55,132 nucleotides of DNA, from NCBI RefSeq assembly GCF_004346225.1, contig NZ_SMAJ01000022.1, positions 1-55,132 of the forward strand. Direction: 5' to 3'. The notes under the pieces are model-generated. The model saw nothing but the letters and a program-made list of their open reading frames with translations. It had not been told where the DNA came from and did not search any database. Positions 36,391 to 47,549 of this stretch are shown piece after piece (positions within the stretch are counted from its first letter, which is position 1; each line of letters starts with the position of its first letter). The stretch comes from Paralcaligenes ureilyticus (GTDB lineage Bacteria; Pseudomonadota; Gammaproteobacteria; Burkholderiales; Burkholderiaceae_B). The translations under genes were made by a program, and so were the position numbers.

Positions 36391-36537
36391 TGGCAGCCAC
36401 AAGGGCTGCCGCTACAAAATTCACGGCCGGGTCTTTGTCGGTACGATCTTGGCTGTCAAGGATTATGGCACCCACAAGGGGTGCCGCTACATTAGCGGTG
36501 GGGTACGTTTTTGTAGCGGCACCCCTTGTGGGTGCCA
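36391..36537. repeat. REP cluster between the two M81 genes
   Basis: An inverted unit at 36391-36416 (stem GGCAGCC) is followed by a worn partner starting TGTCGG at 36436. A full pair follows: inverted 36466-36491 (stem GGCACCC) and + 36512-36537 (stem GGCACCC), tails inward, 20 bp apart. The first unit starts 29 bp after the copy-1 M81 stop; the last ends 14 bp before the copy-2 stop on the other strand. Confidence 0.9.
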
Positions 36538-36550
36538 TGTTGGCTACGCA

Positions 36551-38065
36551 TTAAGCCGGCCATTGCGTCTGAGGGTCGAGCGGGTAGACGGGGTGTTCGA
36601 TATTCTTGAACGGGAACAAGGCGTAGTTTGAGCTGGTAACCCCGCTGCTGTCGCACTCGACAAAGCCTTTTGCGATGGGAAAAAATACAGGCCGACAATA
36701 CATGCGCGATTTTAAAAGCAGAAAATCCTTTTTTGCAGGGTCCAGACCCACGCTTGTGAATACGCCCAAATCCCAGGGTTCATGAGTGCGCTCGGTGACG
36801 ACGAGCTCCAGATCGCCGCACACAAACAGCGCCGTCCGGCCCATGCTGCATTTCAAACCGGTATAAGTGGGTCCTGAAATAATATATTCGCCATTGGTCA
36901 ACCGCTTGATGCGGCCGGTAAGCGTAACGGGCTCTTTCACAATGCCCAGGCTGCTTAGGGGCCGCTTGTTGCCAAGCCGGAGCGTGAGGTTGGCGCCTTC
37001 ACCGGCCTGCGCCATTTGGTCGACGGCGTCGGGGTCGCATAAAGGGCCAACACCAATATTGTTCAGCCCTTGCGCCAGCGCTTCTTGCAGCACGTCCATC
37101 GTGTCGCACGTGCCGCCCGACATGCAGTTGTCGCTGTGATCGAGCAGCAGAATCGGGCCTTGTGGGTTGCCACACTCGGCCGACTGAATCCGGGACTGTC
37201 CGCTCATGTCTTTGGCGCCGCGTATGGAATCCGCCAGCGGCGGGCTGGTATAGACGAAACCTTCTCGAGACTCCCAGATCAGCGTGGCGATATTGTGCGC
37301 GGCCTGTTGTGCGGACGCCGAATCTTTTCCTACGGTCACTACGCTGATGCAGGGTGCAGCAATATCGGCCAGGGCAAACCCGGCCAGCACAGAGGCCGCG
37401 AGGACGCCATTTTGTTCTGCCGCTTTGGCTGCCTCGATCGCCGCGTGCATGGCTGGCGACTGATCGGCGCTTTTTAGCGTGTGTGTCATCAGGGGCAGGC
37501 GCTCCCAGGCAATGACGGGCTTGATATCGCCGGCAAGCATCTCGAGCAGCAGCTTGCCGGCGTGCGCTCCGGTTTCGTACATGTCGATGTGAGGATACGT
37601 CTTGAAGCTCACGATGACGTCGGCGTTGTCGATCATTTTTTGCGTAACGTTACCGTGCAGGTCGAGCGCCACGCCAATCGCCTTTTGCGGGTGGCGGGCT
37701 TTCAGGCGCTCCAGCAAATCGCCTTCGCCATCCTGGCTGTTTTCAGCCACCATGGCGCCGTGCAGGTCCAGCATCATGGCATCGCAATGATCGGAAGCGG
37801 CCACGATGCAGTTGCATAGGGTGTCGTAAGCGGCTTGCGCTACGGGGCCGCTGGGGTTTGCCGTGGCTGAAACGGGCGTAAGTATTTCGGCTCCCGCCGC
37901 GCGGGCCAGATCGATAAAGGCGCTCATCGCCGTTCGCCCACCGAGGTTTTCCGCATAGGCATCAGCGTCGTAGGTGGGGCCATTGACGCCGAAAGCCGCA
38001 AGTGGGGTAGGAACCGGCGAGAACGTATTGGTCTCGTGGTTCATTCTGGCAATGAGTATTTTCAT
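36551..38065 (-). CDS. M81-family (MlrC-like) metallopeptidase, copy 2
   Basis: A 504-residue MlrC-family protein. Motifs parallel copy 1: MNHETNTFSPV, LDLHGAMVAE, LDLHGNVTQKM, YPHIDMYETG, LLDHSDNCMSGGTCDTMDV and a PVYPLDPQ end. It is the last gene of a - strand operon, 14 bp after the M20 amidohydrolase gene and downstream of a complete Liv-type ABC importer. This context suggests breakdown of an imported small peptide or N-substituted amino acid. The two M81 copies differ widely along their length, so they are probably not redundant. Confidence 0.9.
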   Translation of the reverse strand: MKILIARMNHETNTFSPVPTPLAAFGVNGPTYDADAYAENLGGRTAMSAFIDLARAAGAEILTPVSATANPSGPVAQAAYDTLCNCIVAASDHCDAMMLDLHGAMVAENSQDGEGDLLERLKARHPQKAIGVALDLHGNVTQKMIDNADVIVSFKTYPHIDMYETGAHAGKLLLEMLAGDIKPVIAWERLPLMTHTLKSADQSPAMHAAIEAAKAAEQNGVLAASVLAGFALADIAAPCISVVTVGKDSASAQQAAHNIATLIWESREGFVYTSPPLADSIRGAKDMSGQSRIQSAECGNPQGPILLLDHSDNCMSGGTCDTMDVLQEALAQGLNNIGVGPLCDPDAVDQMAQAGEGANLTLRLGNKRPLSSLGIVKEPVTLTGRIKRLTNGEYIISGPTYTGLKCSMGRTALFVCGDLELVVTERTHEPWDLGVFTSVGLDPAKKDFLLLKSRMYCRPVFFPIAKGFVECDSSGVTSSNYALFPFKNIEHPVYPLDPQTQWPA

Positions 38066-38079
38066 AATGTTTGGCCGCC

Positions 38080-39336
38080 TTAATGGGGCACGACGTGGGC
38101 TTGTGCCAGCATGGCCAGCAAAAGTACGTTGCCGCCGGCGGTGATGTGTTCCGGTTTGGCGTCTTCGATTTCGTTATGGCTGATGCCATCCTTGCAAGGG
38201 ATGAAAATCATGGCCGTAGGCGCGACGCGAGCCAGGTAAACCGCATCGTGCCCGGCGCCGCTGACGATTTCTGTGTGCGATAGCCCGAGCTGATCGGCGG
38301 CAGACTTTACCGCATTGACCTGCTCCGCGTGAAAAGGTTGCGGTGGGAAATAAACGACTTGTTCGATATCTACCGACACGCCGGTTTCCTGTTGCGTGCA
38401 AGCCTTTCTGATGGAGGCATCCATGGCCAACAGAATTTCGTCCGAAGGAGCACGAAGATCTACGCTGAATTTGACTTGGCCTGGGATCACATTGCGCGAG
38501 TTGGGGTAGTTGTCGAGCCATCCTACCGTGCCACGGCCATGGGGGGCGTGGGCCAGGGCAATTTGGTTGACGCAGCGTATCAGATCTGCGGCCGCCAGCA
38601 AGGCGTCTTTGCGTAATTCCATAGGCGTGGGCCCGGCATGAGCCTCCATGCCGGTTACGGTCACGTCATACCAGCGCTGGCCTAATGCGCCGGTGACAAC
38701 GCCTATGGTGTCGCGCCGGGCTTCGAGTATGGGGCCTTGTTCGATGTGCGCCTCGAAGTAGGCTTTGATGGGGAAGTGTTCGCTAGGCGTTGTGCCTGCG
38801 TATCCTATTTGTTCCAGCGCGGTGGCCACACTGATGTTTTTCACATCGGTTTGTTTCAGGGTGTCGGCCAGGGGAAATGCACCGGCGAAAACGCCCGACC
38901 CCATCATCACGGGGACAAAGCGTGAGCCCTCTTCGTTGGTCCACACGGCCACTTCAATGGCCGCTTCGGTCTGAATATCAAGATCGTTGAGGGTGCGCAG
39001 GACTTCAAGTCCGGCCAGGACGCCATAGTTCCCATCGAATTTTCCGCCCGTGGGTTGGGTGTCGATATGGCTTCCGGTTAGCACGGGGGGTAAATCCGGG
39101 TTGCGACCTTCACGGCGGGCGAAAATATTGCCGATGGTATCGATGCGGATCGTGCAGCCGGCTTCCCGAGCCCATTGCACGAATAGATCACGCCCCTGCC
39201 GATCCAGTTCGGTTAGCGCCAGACGGCATACTCCGCCTTTGGGGGTTGCACCGATTTTGGCCAGGGCCATGAGTGATTGCCACAACCTGGCGCCATTGAT
39301 GCGCACGGTGCTGACAGCATGGTTGGGAGCGTTCAT
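38080..39336 (-). CDS. M20-family amidohydrolase (N-carbamoyl-amino acid hydrolase/allantoate amidohydrolase type)
   Basis: A 418-residue zinc amidohydrolase of the hydantoinase/carbamoylase family. Metal-site residues are in place: His90 (GSHIDTQPTGG), Asp101 (KFDGNYG), Glu135/Glu136 (NEEGSRF), His197 (EAHIEQGP) and His387 (GISHNE). The family removes carbamoyl or ureido groups from N-carbamoyl amino acids, ureidopropionate or allantoate; no substrate can be chosen from sequence. It lies 31 bp after livF and 14 bp before the M81 gene in the liv operon. Confidence 0.9.
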   Translation of the reverse strand: MNAPNHAVSTVRINGARLWQSLMALAKIGATPKGGVCRLALTELDRQGRDLFVQWAREAGCTIRIDTIGNIFARREGRNPDLPPVLTGSHIDTQPTGGKFDGNYGVLAGLEVLRTLNDLDIQTEAAIEVAVWTNEEGSRFVPVMMGSGVFAGAFPLADTLKQTDVKNISVATALEQIGYAGTTPSEHFPIKAYFEAHIEQGPILEARRDTIGVVTGALGQRWYDVTVTGMEAHAGPTPMELRKDALLAAADLIRCVNQIALAHAPHGRGTVGWLDNYPNSRNVIPGQVKFSVDLRAPSDEILLAMDASIRKACTQQETGVSVDIEQVVYFPPQPFHAEQVNAVKSAADQLGLSHTEIVSGAGHDAVYLARVAPTAMIFIPCKDGISHNEIEDAKPEHITAGGNVLLLAMLAQAHVVPH

Positions 39337-39367
39337 AGAAGTCTCGAATAGAATTTTTCGTCAGGTA

Positions 39368-40071
39368 TTAGTGCGAAATGGCGCCTACACCGAGATATTG
39401 GTCTTTGACGTAGGCGTCATTCATAAATGAAGCGTTGTCGTTGGTGTAGACAATTTTGCCACTTTCAATAATGTAATGGCGCTCGGCGAGCTGCATGCAG
39501 ACTTCCAGATTCTGCTCCACGAGCAATATTGAGATGCCTTGCGCTTTGATCAGTTTAAGCTGAGCGACGATTTCTTCCACGATGACTGGCGCCAGGCCTT
39601 CGACGGGTTCGTCGAGCATCAGAAGCCGGGGGTTGTTCATTAATGCGCGGCCTATGGCCAGCATCTGTTGCTCGCCGCCGGACAATTGAGCGCCTCCGTT
39701 GCGGCGACGCTCGTATAGGCGCGGGAAGATTTTATAGATATCGTGCAACGACCAGGGCGAGCCTTTTTTACGGCCCAGATTCAGGTTTTCTTCGACGGTC
39801 AGCAAACGGAAAATGCCGCGATGCTCGGGCACCAGGCAAATCCCCTGGCTGGCAATGCGGTAGGCGGGCAGCAAGGTCATGTCCTGGCCCTTGAAAATTA
39901 TTTTGCCGCTCGCCGGCGTAATGAGCCCGGCGATGCTTTTTAGTGTCGTGGATTTTCCCGCCCCGTTGCGGCCCAGCAGGGTCACCAGCTCGCCTTGTTT
40001 TACTTCGAGGCCGACACCCTGGATAACATGGCTTTTGCCGTAATAGCTGTGGATATCCTGTACCTGCAGCA

Positions 40072-40075
<4 letters not shown>
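39368..40075 (-). CDS. livF: Branched-chain amino acid-type ABC transporter ATPase LivF
   Basis: A 235-residue ATPase of the HAAT importer family. Walker A GRNGAGKST, signature LSGGEQQML, Walker B LLMLDEPVEGLAP and the H-loop-equivalent LLVEQN are intact. It overlaps livG by 4 bases (ATGA). It forms a heterodimer with LivG that powers the LivHM channel. The operon's two hydrolases suggest the cargo may be a modified amino acid or amide rather than leucine. Confidence 0.94.
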
Positions 40076-40832
<757 letters not shown>

Positions 40833-40836
<4 letters not shown>

Positions 40837-41822
40837 GTGGAGGGCTCCTCCGCCGTTGGGTTGGAGGTGCGGCCCGGCTTTACGCAGCGTTTAAACATCA
40901 GCTCGCACAGACCCCACAGGCCGCCCTGCATATACAGGCTAACCACCATCAGAAGCAGGCCAAAAAGCAGTAGCCAGCGCGGCCACAGATTGGACAGCCA
41001 ATCGGATGCGATAACGTACAAGGCGGCGCCCAGCACCGAGGCAAACAGATTGCCGGTGCCGCCAATCACCGTTACGACCAGAATGGTTTCGCTCATGTGG
41101 TAGTTGATACTGGTGAGCGGCGCAATGCCGGTCATCATTGCGTAGAGGGCGCCGGCCAGGGCGGTTGTCGCCCCTGACACCATGAACGCGACCAGCTTGA
41201 ACAGGGTGATGTTGTAGCCTACCGCCGTGGCGCGTGCCGGATTGTCGCGGATCGCCAGCAGGGTGCGGCCGAAAATGGATTCGACCACTCGCTGCAGCAG
41301 ATAAAACACAATGAGAAAGATAATCGCGACAAAGGTGTAGTATTCCCAGCTGGTTTTGTTGGGCAGCAAAACATAGCCGAAAAGGGTGAGCGGCAGGGTG
41401 GGGATATTAAGCAGGCCGTTGTCGCCGCCGGTCCATTCGGGGGTGGAGTAGGCCAGAAAGTAAAACATCTGCGCCAAGGCCAGGGTCAGCATGACAAAGT
41501 AGGCGCCCTTTTGCCGGATGGTAAGCCAGCCAATGGCGGCTGCAATCAGGGCGCCCACCAGTATGGATATGAGCAGCACCAGGGGCATGGGCAGGCTGGT
41601 GCGAGTCAGGATTATGCCCAGGGTGTAGCTGCCCATGCCGAAGAAGATCCCCTGACCAAACGACAGCAAGCCGGTGTATCCCAGCAAGACATTGCAGGCG
41701 AGCGCTGCCAAGGCGTAAATTAATACCTCCGAGGCAAGCGAGCCCGACTTCAAGACAAGTGGCAGAAGGAGCACGGTCGCCAGGGCAAGAAGCATAAGTC
41801 GATGTTTGCGTAGTAGATTCAT
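40833..41822 (-). CDS. livM: Branched-chain amino acid-type ABC permease LivM
   Basis: A 329-residue membrane protein with about nine hydrophobic segments. It shows the LivM marks LLGYTGLLSFGQGIFFGMG near residue 47 and RDNPARATAVGYN in the cytoplasmic loop. Together with LivH it makes the translocation channel. It directly abuts livH and overlaps livG. Confidence 0.94.
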
Positions 41823-42686
41823 CTAGGCTCTCCCCAGCAAGCCATTGGGGCGAAGAAGCAGGACCAGCGCCATCGATACGTAGATCATCAGGCTCGCACC
41901 CTGTGGCCACAGGGTGCTCATGACGCTTTGCACTATGCCCACCAGCAGCCCGCCTAGAAGAGCGCCGCCGAAACTGCCCATCCCTCCAATCACTACCACT
42001 ACGAATGCGATGGCAATGGCCTCGACTCCCATGAAGGGTTCTACACCGCGGAGCGGCGCCGCAAGGGTTCCTGCCAGGCCGGCGGTGGCGGCGCCCAACG
42101 CAAAGACCAGGCCGAAAGTTCGATGAATGTTGATGCCCAGCAATGTCACCATTTCGGTGGATTCGCTACCCGCCCGTACGGTGCTGCCCAGACGGGTGCG
42201 TTCGAGCAGCAGCCAGATAAGTATGGCAAATACGGCAGTAAACGCGATGACGAACAGGCGGTATTTGGGATAGATGAAGCCACCCCAAATGACCACTCCT
42301 TTTAGCAGGTCGGGCGGCGCCACATTCATTCCTACAGGCCCCCACCCCAGTATCACCAGCTCTTGTATGGCGAGCGCCAGGCCTACCGTAAATAGAATGT
42401 GGAATTCGTGCGGCAAGTTATAGACCCTGCGCAGGATAAGCCGCTCGGTTAGCCACGCCAGAGCGCCGACGACGCACGGGCCGATGACCAGCGTCCACCA
42501 GAAGTTCGCACCCCATTGCTCGGCCTGGTAACAGGCATAAGCGCCCAATACAAAAAAGGCGCCGTGAGCGAAGTTCACAAATCGCAACAGGCCGAAAACG
42601 ATCGACAGCCCAACAGCGAGCAGGAAATAAAGCATACCGATGCCGATGCCGTTGATCACTTGCAGCACATAAACATTCATAGGCAA
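41823..42686 (-). CDS. livH: Branched-chain amino acid-type ABC permease LivH
   Basis: A 287-residue membrane protein, with GIGIGMLYFLLAVGLSIVFG at the N-terminus, RFVNFAHGAFFVLGAY and the loop GSESTEMVTLLGINIHRTF typical of LivH. A start at the second Met (MNVYVLQ, 42680) is equally possible. It lies 42 bp after livK. Confidence 0.94.
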   Translation of the reverse strand: MPMNVYVLQVINGIGIGMLYFLLAVGLSIVFGLLRFVNFAHGAFFVLGAYACYQAEQWGANFWWTLVIGPCVVGALAWLTERLILRRVYNLPHEFHILFTVGLALAIQELVILGWGPVGMNVAPPDLLKGVVIWGGFIYPKYRLFVIAFTAVFAILIWLLLERTRLGSTVRAGSESTEMVTLLGINIHRTFGLVFALGAATAGLAGTLAAPLRGVEPFMGVEAIAIAFVVVVIGGMGSFGGALLGGLLVGIVQSVMSTLWPQGASLMIYVSMALVLLLRPNGLLGRA

Positions 42687-42728
42687 TCTGAACCTTAAGG
42701 GTGGGCGCTTATATTGCCCGACGGTACG

Positions 42729-43940
42729 TCAGGCTGGCATTTTGCAACCGGTTTCGGCCACCGGCAGGAATGATTGACCGGCGTGCAGGATTTCGCAGTA
42801 ATCGTCCTTGTCTTTCATCTTGTTTTTAGGCTTGCCCTTTAGCAGGTAATAGTTCTTCACGACCTGGTGATCCCCCTTGCGGATCGTTTCGGGGCCGGTC
42901 AGACCATCGTAGCTCGTACCCTCCATGGCGGCGATGACTTTGGCCGGATCGGCAGAACCTGCCTTGACGATGCCGTCGAGCATCAGTTTGGTGCAGATGT
43001 ATCCCCCCGCCAGGCTATAGTTGGGATTCATCTTGAACTTGGCCTGGGTTTGTTTGACCAGCGTGTGGTTAAGCGGGCTATCGATACCGTGCCAGTATTG
43101 CACGCCGAAGTAGACGCCTTCGCACAGATCGGCGCCCAGCGACTGGAATTGTTCGAGACCCGACGCCCAGGCGATCAGGATGGTGGTATTGGTTTTCATG
43201 CCGAAGCTGACGGCCTGGCGCAAGGTTTCCGAGCTTTGCGAGCCGAAGTTCAGCAGTACCAGTACGTCGGGCTTTGTGGCCATGGCATTGGTCAGGTAGC
43301 CGCTGAATTCTCTTTCGTCAAGCGAATGGTAGCTGTTTCCAACGTGCTCCAGTCCTTCCTTCTTGAGCAGGTTTTTGGTGGCGGTGAGCAGGCCTTCGCC
43401 AAATACATATTTAGGCGTAATCGTGTACCACCGTTTTGCCTTGGGCAGCAACTTGATGAGCGGTCCGACCGTTTCCTGAACGGCGCCATAAGTGGGAACG
43501 GACCAGCGGAAGGTTGCATGATTGCAGTCCACCCCGGTGACTTCATCGGCGCCGACAGTCGTGACGAAAACCCCGCCCAGTTTGTCTATGGCCTTACCCA
43601 TCGCGAGCCCGACCGACGAGAGCACTCCCCCGGCGAAGAAACGCGCATTCGATTGCTGAAACAGATCTTGTACCTGGCGTATTCCAACCGCCGGCTTGCC
43701 TTGCGAGTCGAGAATCTTGTATGCCAACGGCCGATTCAGCACCTTGCCGGTTTCGTCGATAATCAGCTGTACTCCCATGGCTGCGAACTTTCCGTTGGCG
43801 GCAAACGGGCCCGACATGGAGTTTGGTGCGCCAAATAAAATGGGGCCTGTATCCGTGGCCGCAAACGCGGATTTGAGGCCGATCAAAGGGCTTGCCATGG
43901 TGGCCAGGGCGCCAAGTTTAAGTAATTCTCGTCTGTTCAT
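42729..43940 (-). CDS. Periplasmic substrate-binding protein of the Liv-type transporter
   Basis: A 403-residue receptor of the type I periplasmic-binding fold. The N-terminus MNRRELLKLGALATM carries a twin-arginine pattern followed by a hydrophobic core and an AFA cleavage site near residue 28, so Tat export is plausible. Binding-lobe features include ILFGAPNSMSGPFAANGK and SSVGLAMGKAIDKLGGVFV. It heads the - strand operon livK-H-M-G-F, M20 hydrolase, M81 peptidase. The ligand is unknown; branched-chain amino acids, amides and urea are all taken up by members of this group. Confidence 0.92.
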   Translation of the reverse strand: MNRRELLKLGALATMASPLIGLKSAFAATDTGPILFGAPNSMSGPFAANGKFAAMGVQLIIDETGKVLNRPLAYKILDSQGKPAVGIRQVQDLFQQSNARFFAGGVLSSVGLAMGKAIDKLGGVFVTTVGADEVTGVDCNHATFRWSVPTYGAVQETVGPLIKLLPKAKRWYTITPKYVFGEGLLTATKNLLKKEGLEHVGNSYHSLDEREFSGYLTNAMATKPDVLVLLNFGSQSSETLRQAVSFGMKTNTTILIAWASGLEQFQSLGADLCEGVYFGVQYWHGIDSPLNHTLVKQTQAKFKMNPNYSLAGGYICTKLMLDGIVKAGSADPAKVIAAMEGTSYDGLTGPETIRKGDHQVVKNYYLLKGKPKNKMKDKDDYCEILHAGQSFLPVAETGCKMPA

Positions 43941-44031
43941 GAAGGTCTCCGGTTGTGATCAGGTTTTAGCTTTTATTTATAGAGGTATTGAATAACGCCG
44001 AATGGCAAGGCTTTAAGTGGATTTGCAGAAC

Positions 44032-44071
44032 AAAAAAACCCAACAAACTGCATTAAACAGCTTGTTGGGTT
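44032..44071 (-). terminator. Intrinsic terminator of the aldehyde dehydrogenase gene
   Basis: Stem AACCCAACAA (44037-44046) with TTGTTGGGTT (44062-44071), extended inward across one mismatch, followed on the - strand by seven T residues. It lies 24 bp beyond the aldehyde dehydrogenase stop and separates that gene from livK. Confidence 0.8.
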
Positions 44072-44094
44072 GAAATGAAAAGAATTTTTGAGAT

Positions 44095-45522
44095 TTAAAT
44101 ATGCGTCACAAACTTGGTGACCAGGTAGCCGTCGAAAGTTTCCGTGCCGCCTTCACTGCCGATGCCGCTATCCTTGATGCCGCCAAAGGGGGTTTCGGGC
44201 AAGGCGCTGCCGAAATGGTTGATGTTGACCATGCCAGCCTCGATGCCGTTGGCGACTTTGGTGGCCGTTTGCAGCGAGTTGGTGAATACATAGGACGACA
44301 GGCCAAAGGGCAGGGAATTGGCGCGTTTGATCACGTCGTCGGTGTCGGAGAAGCGTGTAATGGGCGCAATCGGCCCGAACGGCTCCTCGGTCATGAGCAT
44401 GGAGTCTTCGGGCAGATCCGTGACCACCGTGGGCGCGAAAAAATGCCCGACCCGTTTCAGAGGTTCGCCGCCCAGTACGACTTTACCGCCCATCTTTAGG
44501 GCATTTTCCACAAATTTGGTCATGGTGGGCACGCGCCGTTCGTGGGCGAGCGGACCCATTTGGGTTTCCGGGTCCAGTCCGTCGCCAACCTTGACGGTTT
44601 TAAGGGTGTTGACGAATTTCTCCAGAAATTGGTCGTAGGCTTTTTCGTGGACATAAAAGCGGGTGGGAGATACGCACACCTGGCCGGCGTTGCGTACCTT
44701 GAACCGTGCCAATTGTTTGGCGGCACGGTCGATATCGGCATCTTCAAACACCAATACCGGCGAATGACCGCCCAATTCCATGGTGACGCGTTTCATATGG
44801 GCGCCAGCCAATGCGGCCAGGTGTTTACCCACAGGAACCGAACCGGTAAACGACACCTTGCGTACGATGGGCGAACGGATCAGGTGCTCGGACACTTCGG
44901 ACGGGATGCCCCAAACGATATTGAGCACGCCGGCAGGCAGGCCGGCGTCATGAAAAGCGCGTGCAATGGCCATGACCGCGCTGGGCGAGTCTTCCGGGCC
45001 TTTAAGAATAATGGTGCAGCCGGCGCCGATAGCGGCGCAGATTTTGCGTATGGCCTGGTTGTAGGGAAAATTCCAGGGCGTAAAGGCCGCACACACGCCG
45101 ATGGGTTCGCGCAATACCATTTGGCGCACTTCGGGGCTGCGAGGCGTAATGACGCGGCCATAGATGCGGCGGCATTCTTCGGCGTGCCAGTCGGCGTGGT
45201 CCGAGCAGGCCATGACTTCGCCCACGGATTCACCCAGGGGTTTGCCTTGGTCGAGCGTCATGTTGCGGCCGATTTCCTCGGCTCGTTCACGTGATAGCTG
45301 CCCGACGCGGCGCAGTATTTCGGAGCGCTTCATGGGGGAACTGTGGCGCCAGGTCTCGAAAGCGCGAGCGGCGGCGGCCAGGGCGCGATCGAGATCGGCG
45401 GTGCTCGCGTGAGGGAGCTGCCCCAGCACTTCCAGTGTGGAAGGGTTGGTGACCTCCTGGGTCTTGCGGCCGTCCGCGCCCAGAAATTCGCCGTCTATAT
45501 AGAGTGCTAGCTTTTCGTACAT
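44095..45522 (-). CDS. NAD(P)-dependent aldehyde dehydrogenase (succinate-semialdehyde dehydrogenase-like)
   Basis: A 475-residue ALDH-superfamily enzyme. Catalytic Cys283 ([12 protein letters not shown]), general base Glu249 (TMELGGHSP), the coenzyme site [10 protein letters not shown] and the oxyanion Asn in TPWNFPYNQ (Asn151) are present. The start at 45522 ([15 protein letters not shown]), with AAGGA upstream, is the family N-terminus; the frame is open for 63 more codons without conservation. It oxidises an aldehyde to an acid; [12 protein letters not shown] resembles succinate-semialdehyde dehydrogenases, but the substrate is not settled. It is a single gene, divergent from rplN. Confidence 0.92.
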   Translation of the reverse strand: MYEKLALYIDGEFLGADGRKTQEVTNPSTLEVLGQLPHASTADLDRALAAAARAFETWRHSSPMKRSEILRRVGQLSRERAEEIGRNMTLDQGKPLGESVGEVMACSDHADWHAEECRRIYGRVITPRSPEVRQMVLREPIGVCAAFTPWNFPYNQAIRKICAAIGAGCTIILKGPEDSPSAVMAIARAFHDAGLPAGVLNIVWGIPSEVSEHLIRSPIVRKVSFTGSVPVGKHLAALAGAHMKRVTMELGGHSPVLVFEDADIDRAAKQLARFKVRNAGQVCVSPTRFYVHEKAYDQFLEKFVNTLKTVKVGDGLDPETQMGPLAHERRVPTMTKFVENALKMGGKVVLGGEPLKRVGHFFAPTVVTDLPEDSMLMTEEPFGPIAPITRFSDTDDVIKRANSLPFGLSSYVFTNSLQTATKVANGIEAGMVNINHFGSALPETPFGGIKDSGIGSEGGTETFDGYLVTKFVTHI

Positions 45523-45968
45523 ACTGTGCGTCCTTGCATTGATGTAAAAATGAGAGTCCTGGTCCAGCCTCGGCCTTGCCCCGGGCTGGGCCGTGAGGCC
45601 CGAATGCGACATGCCTTGCTTGATAGGGCTTGCTACTTGCAATTCGTATGAAACTAGAATACCATAACGGACTTGCTTGTCGAAATAGCGTCGCCCATGC
45701 ATTACGCACATGTAATACGCACATACTACGGGTGGTGTAATTTGAGGCGAGGCAGACAGGTTAAAAGTAGTTAGCAGTTGTAGTAGGCCCAGTAGTTGTA
45801 GACCCGGCGATTAAGATTAATAGCAGAATTCAACCCAGGGTTCACAGGTTGCAGGTGATTTGGCTAGCCCAAATGCGCTCGCGGCAGGCGAATCTGACGG
45901 GACCAAAACTGGTTGTACGGCGTTGCCCAATAGCGGCGCGGTCCAGCTAAGTTGGAACAGGAAAAATC
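45523..45968. promoter_or_regulatory. Divergent region between aldehyde dehydrogenase and rplN
   Basis: A 446-bp gene-free region. It must hold the promoter of the rplN-rplQ ribosomal operon because the gene to its left reads the other way. I see two AGTTGTAG direct repeats 18 bp apart (45776-45783 and 45794-45801) and an ATTTGG/CCAAAT inverted repeat near 45860, but no textbook -35/-10 pair. No ORF with conservation is visible. Confidence 0.45.
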
Positions 45969-46337
45969 ATGATCCAAATGCAGACCACGCTAGATGTGGC
46001 CGACAACACCGGCGCACGTAGAATTATGTGCATCAAAGTGTTGGGCGGCTCCAAGCGCCGTTATGCCGGCATCGGTGACATCATCAAAGTGAGTGTCAAA
46101 GATGCGGCTCCTCGCGGACGCGTCAAGAAAGGCGAGATTTACAACGCAGTAGTGGTTCGCACCGCTCACGGCGTGCGCCGCAAGGACGGCTCGCTGATTC
46201 GTTTCGGTGGCAATGCCGCCGTGTTGCTCAATGCCAAGCTGGAACCCATCGGTACCCGCATCTTCGGACCTGTAACGCGTGAACTGCGTACAGAGAAATT
46301 CATGAAGATCGTATCCCTGGCCCCAGAAGTGTTGTAA
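45969..46337 (+). CDS. rplN: 50S ribosomal protein L14
   Basis: L14 makes an intersubunit bridge; 122 residues. Conserved [18 protein letters not shown] and [11 protein letters not shown] are present. A GGAACAGG ribosome-binding site precedes the start. It opens the third ribosomal segment, corresponding to the spc operon. rplX follows after 10 bp. Confidence 0.98.
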   Translation: MIQMQTTLDVADNTGARRIMCIKVLGGSKRRYAGIGDIIKVSVKDAAPRGRVKKGEIYNAVVVRTAHGVRRKDGSLIRFGGNAAVLLNAKLEPIGTRIFGPVTRELRTEKFMKIVSLAPEVL

Positions 46338-46347
46338 GGAGCGAACC

Positions 46348-46668
46348 ATGGAAAAAATTCGTAAAGGCGACGAGGTCGTCATATTGGCAGGCCGCGATAA
46401 AAAACGCCGCGGCACCGTATTGCGACGTGTCGATGCCGACCATGTGCTGGTCGAAGGCATCAATGTTGTCAAGAAACACGTCAAACCCAATCCCATGGCG
46501 GGTAGCCAGGGCGGTATCGTCGACAAGACCATGCCTATTCATATTTCGAACGTGGCGCTTTTCAATCCCGAAATTGGCAAAGCTGATCGGGTCGGAATCA
46601 AAGTCGTCGACGGCCGCAATGTCCGTGTATTCCGTTCCAGCGGCGCCGTCGTTGGCGCCAAGGCTTAA
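46348..46668 (+). CDS. rplX: 50S ribosomal protein L24
   Basis: Assembly-initiator protein with a KOW motif; 106 residues. The KOW region [20 protein letters not shown] and the [15 protein letters not shown] segment are diagnostic. rplE follows after 12 bp. Confidence 0.98.
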   Translation: MEKIRKGDEVVILAGRDKKRRGTVLRRVDADHVLVEGINVVKKHVKPNPMAGSQGGIVDKTMPIHISNVALFNPEIGKADRVGIKVVDGRNVRVFRSSGAVVGAKA

Positions 46669-46680
46669 GGGGCGAACAAC

Positions 46681-47220
46681 ATGGCTCGTTTACAAGAGTT
46701 TTACCGCAGCAAGGTTGTGGCCGACCTGCAGGCCAAATTTGGCTACAAAAGCGTAATGGAAGTGCCTCGCATCACCAAGATCACCCTGAACATGGGTGTG
46801 TCGGCGGCGGTGTCGGACAAAAAGGTTATCGAGCACGCCGTGTCCGATCTGACCAAGATCGCGGGCCAGAAGCCCGTGGTGACCAAAACGCGCAAGGCTA
46901 TCGCGGCTTTTAAAATCCGCGAAGATTATCCCATCGGTTGCATGGTCACCCTGCGTGGCCAGCGCATGTACGAATTCCTGGATCGTCTGGTCTCCGTGGC
47001 TTTGCCGCGTGTGCGCGACTTCCGTGGTATTTCGGGTCGTGCGTTCGATGGACGCGGCAATTACAACGTCGGGGTGAAAGAGCAAATCATTTTCCCCGAA
47101 ATCGAATACGACAAAATCGACGTGTTGCGTGGGATGAATATCAGCATCACCACCACCGCCAAGACCGACGACGAAGCCAAGGCGCTGTTGACTGCCTTCA
47201 GCTTCCCGTTTCGCAACTAA
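46681..47220 (+). CDS. rplE: 50S ribosomal protein L5
   Basis: L5 carries 5S rRNA in the central protuberance; 179 residues, full length. Conserved [14 protein letters not shown], the [18 protein letters not shown] region and [20 protein letters not shown] are present. It is flanked by rplX and rpsN, with gaps near 11 bp. Confidence 0.98.
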   Translation: MARLQEFYRSKVVADLQAKFGYKSVMEVPRITKITLNMGVSAAVSDKKVIEHAVSDLTKIAGQKPVVTKTRKAIAAFKIREDYPIGCMVTLRGQRMYEFLDRLVSVALPRVRDFRGISGRAFDGRGNYNVGVKEQIIFPEIEYDKIDVLRGMNISITTTAKTDDEAKALLTAFSFPFRN

Positions 47221-47231
47221 GGGGCGATGAC

Positions 47232-47537
47232 GTGGCAAAACTTTCACTCATCAATCGCGACATCAAACGCGCCAAGCTGGCGGAGAAGTTTTCTGCCAAA
47301 CGTGCTGCGCTCAAGGCCGTCATCGGCGATCAGTCGAAATCCGACGAAGAGCGTTATCAGGCTCGTTTGCAACTGCAACAACTGCCGCGCAATTCAAACC
47401 CGACCCGTCAGCGCAATCGTTGCGTGGTGACAGGCCGCTCGCGTGGTGTTTATAGCAAATTCGGTTTAACTCGTCACAAACTGCGCGAGATGGCAATGCG
47501 CGGCGAAGTGCCGGGCATGACCAAAGCCAGCTGGTAG
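47232..47537 (+). CDS. rpsN: 30S ribosomal protein S14
   Basis: S14 of the 30S head, 101 residues, starting at GTG 47232 ([16 protein letters not shown]). It is the long, zinc-free form: only one Cys remains where the zinc type has four ([12 protein letters not shown]). The start is set by GGGGCGA upstream and the conserved N-terminus. Confidence 0.97.
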   Translation: MAKLSLINRDIKRAKLAEKFSAKRAALKAVIGDQSKSDEERYQARLQLQQLPRNSNPTRQRNRCVVTGRSRGVYSKFGLTRHKLREMAMRGEVPGMTKASW

Positions 47538-47549
47538 GAGAAATTACAC

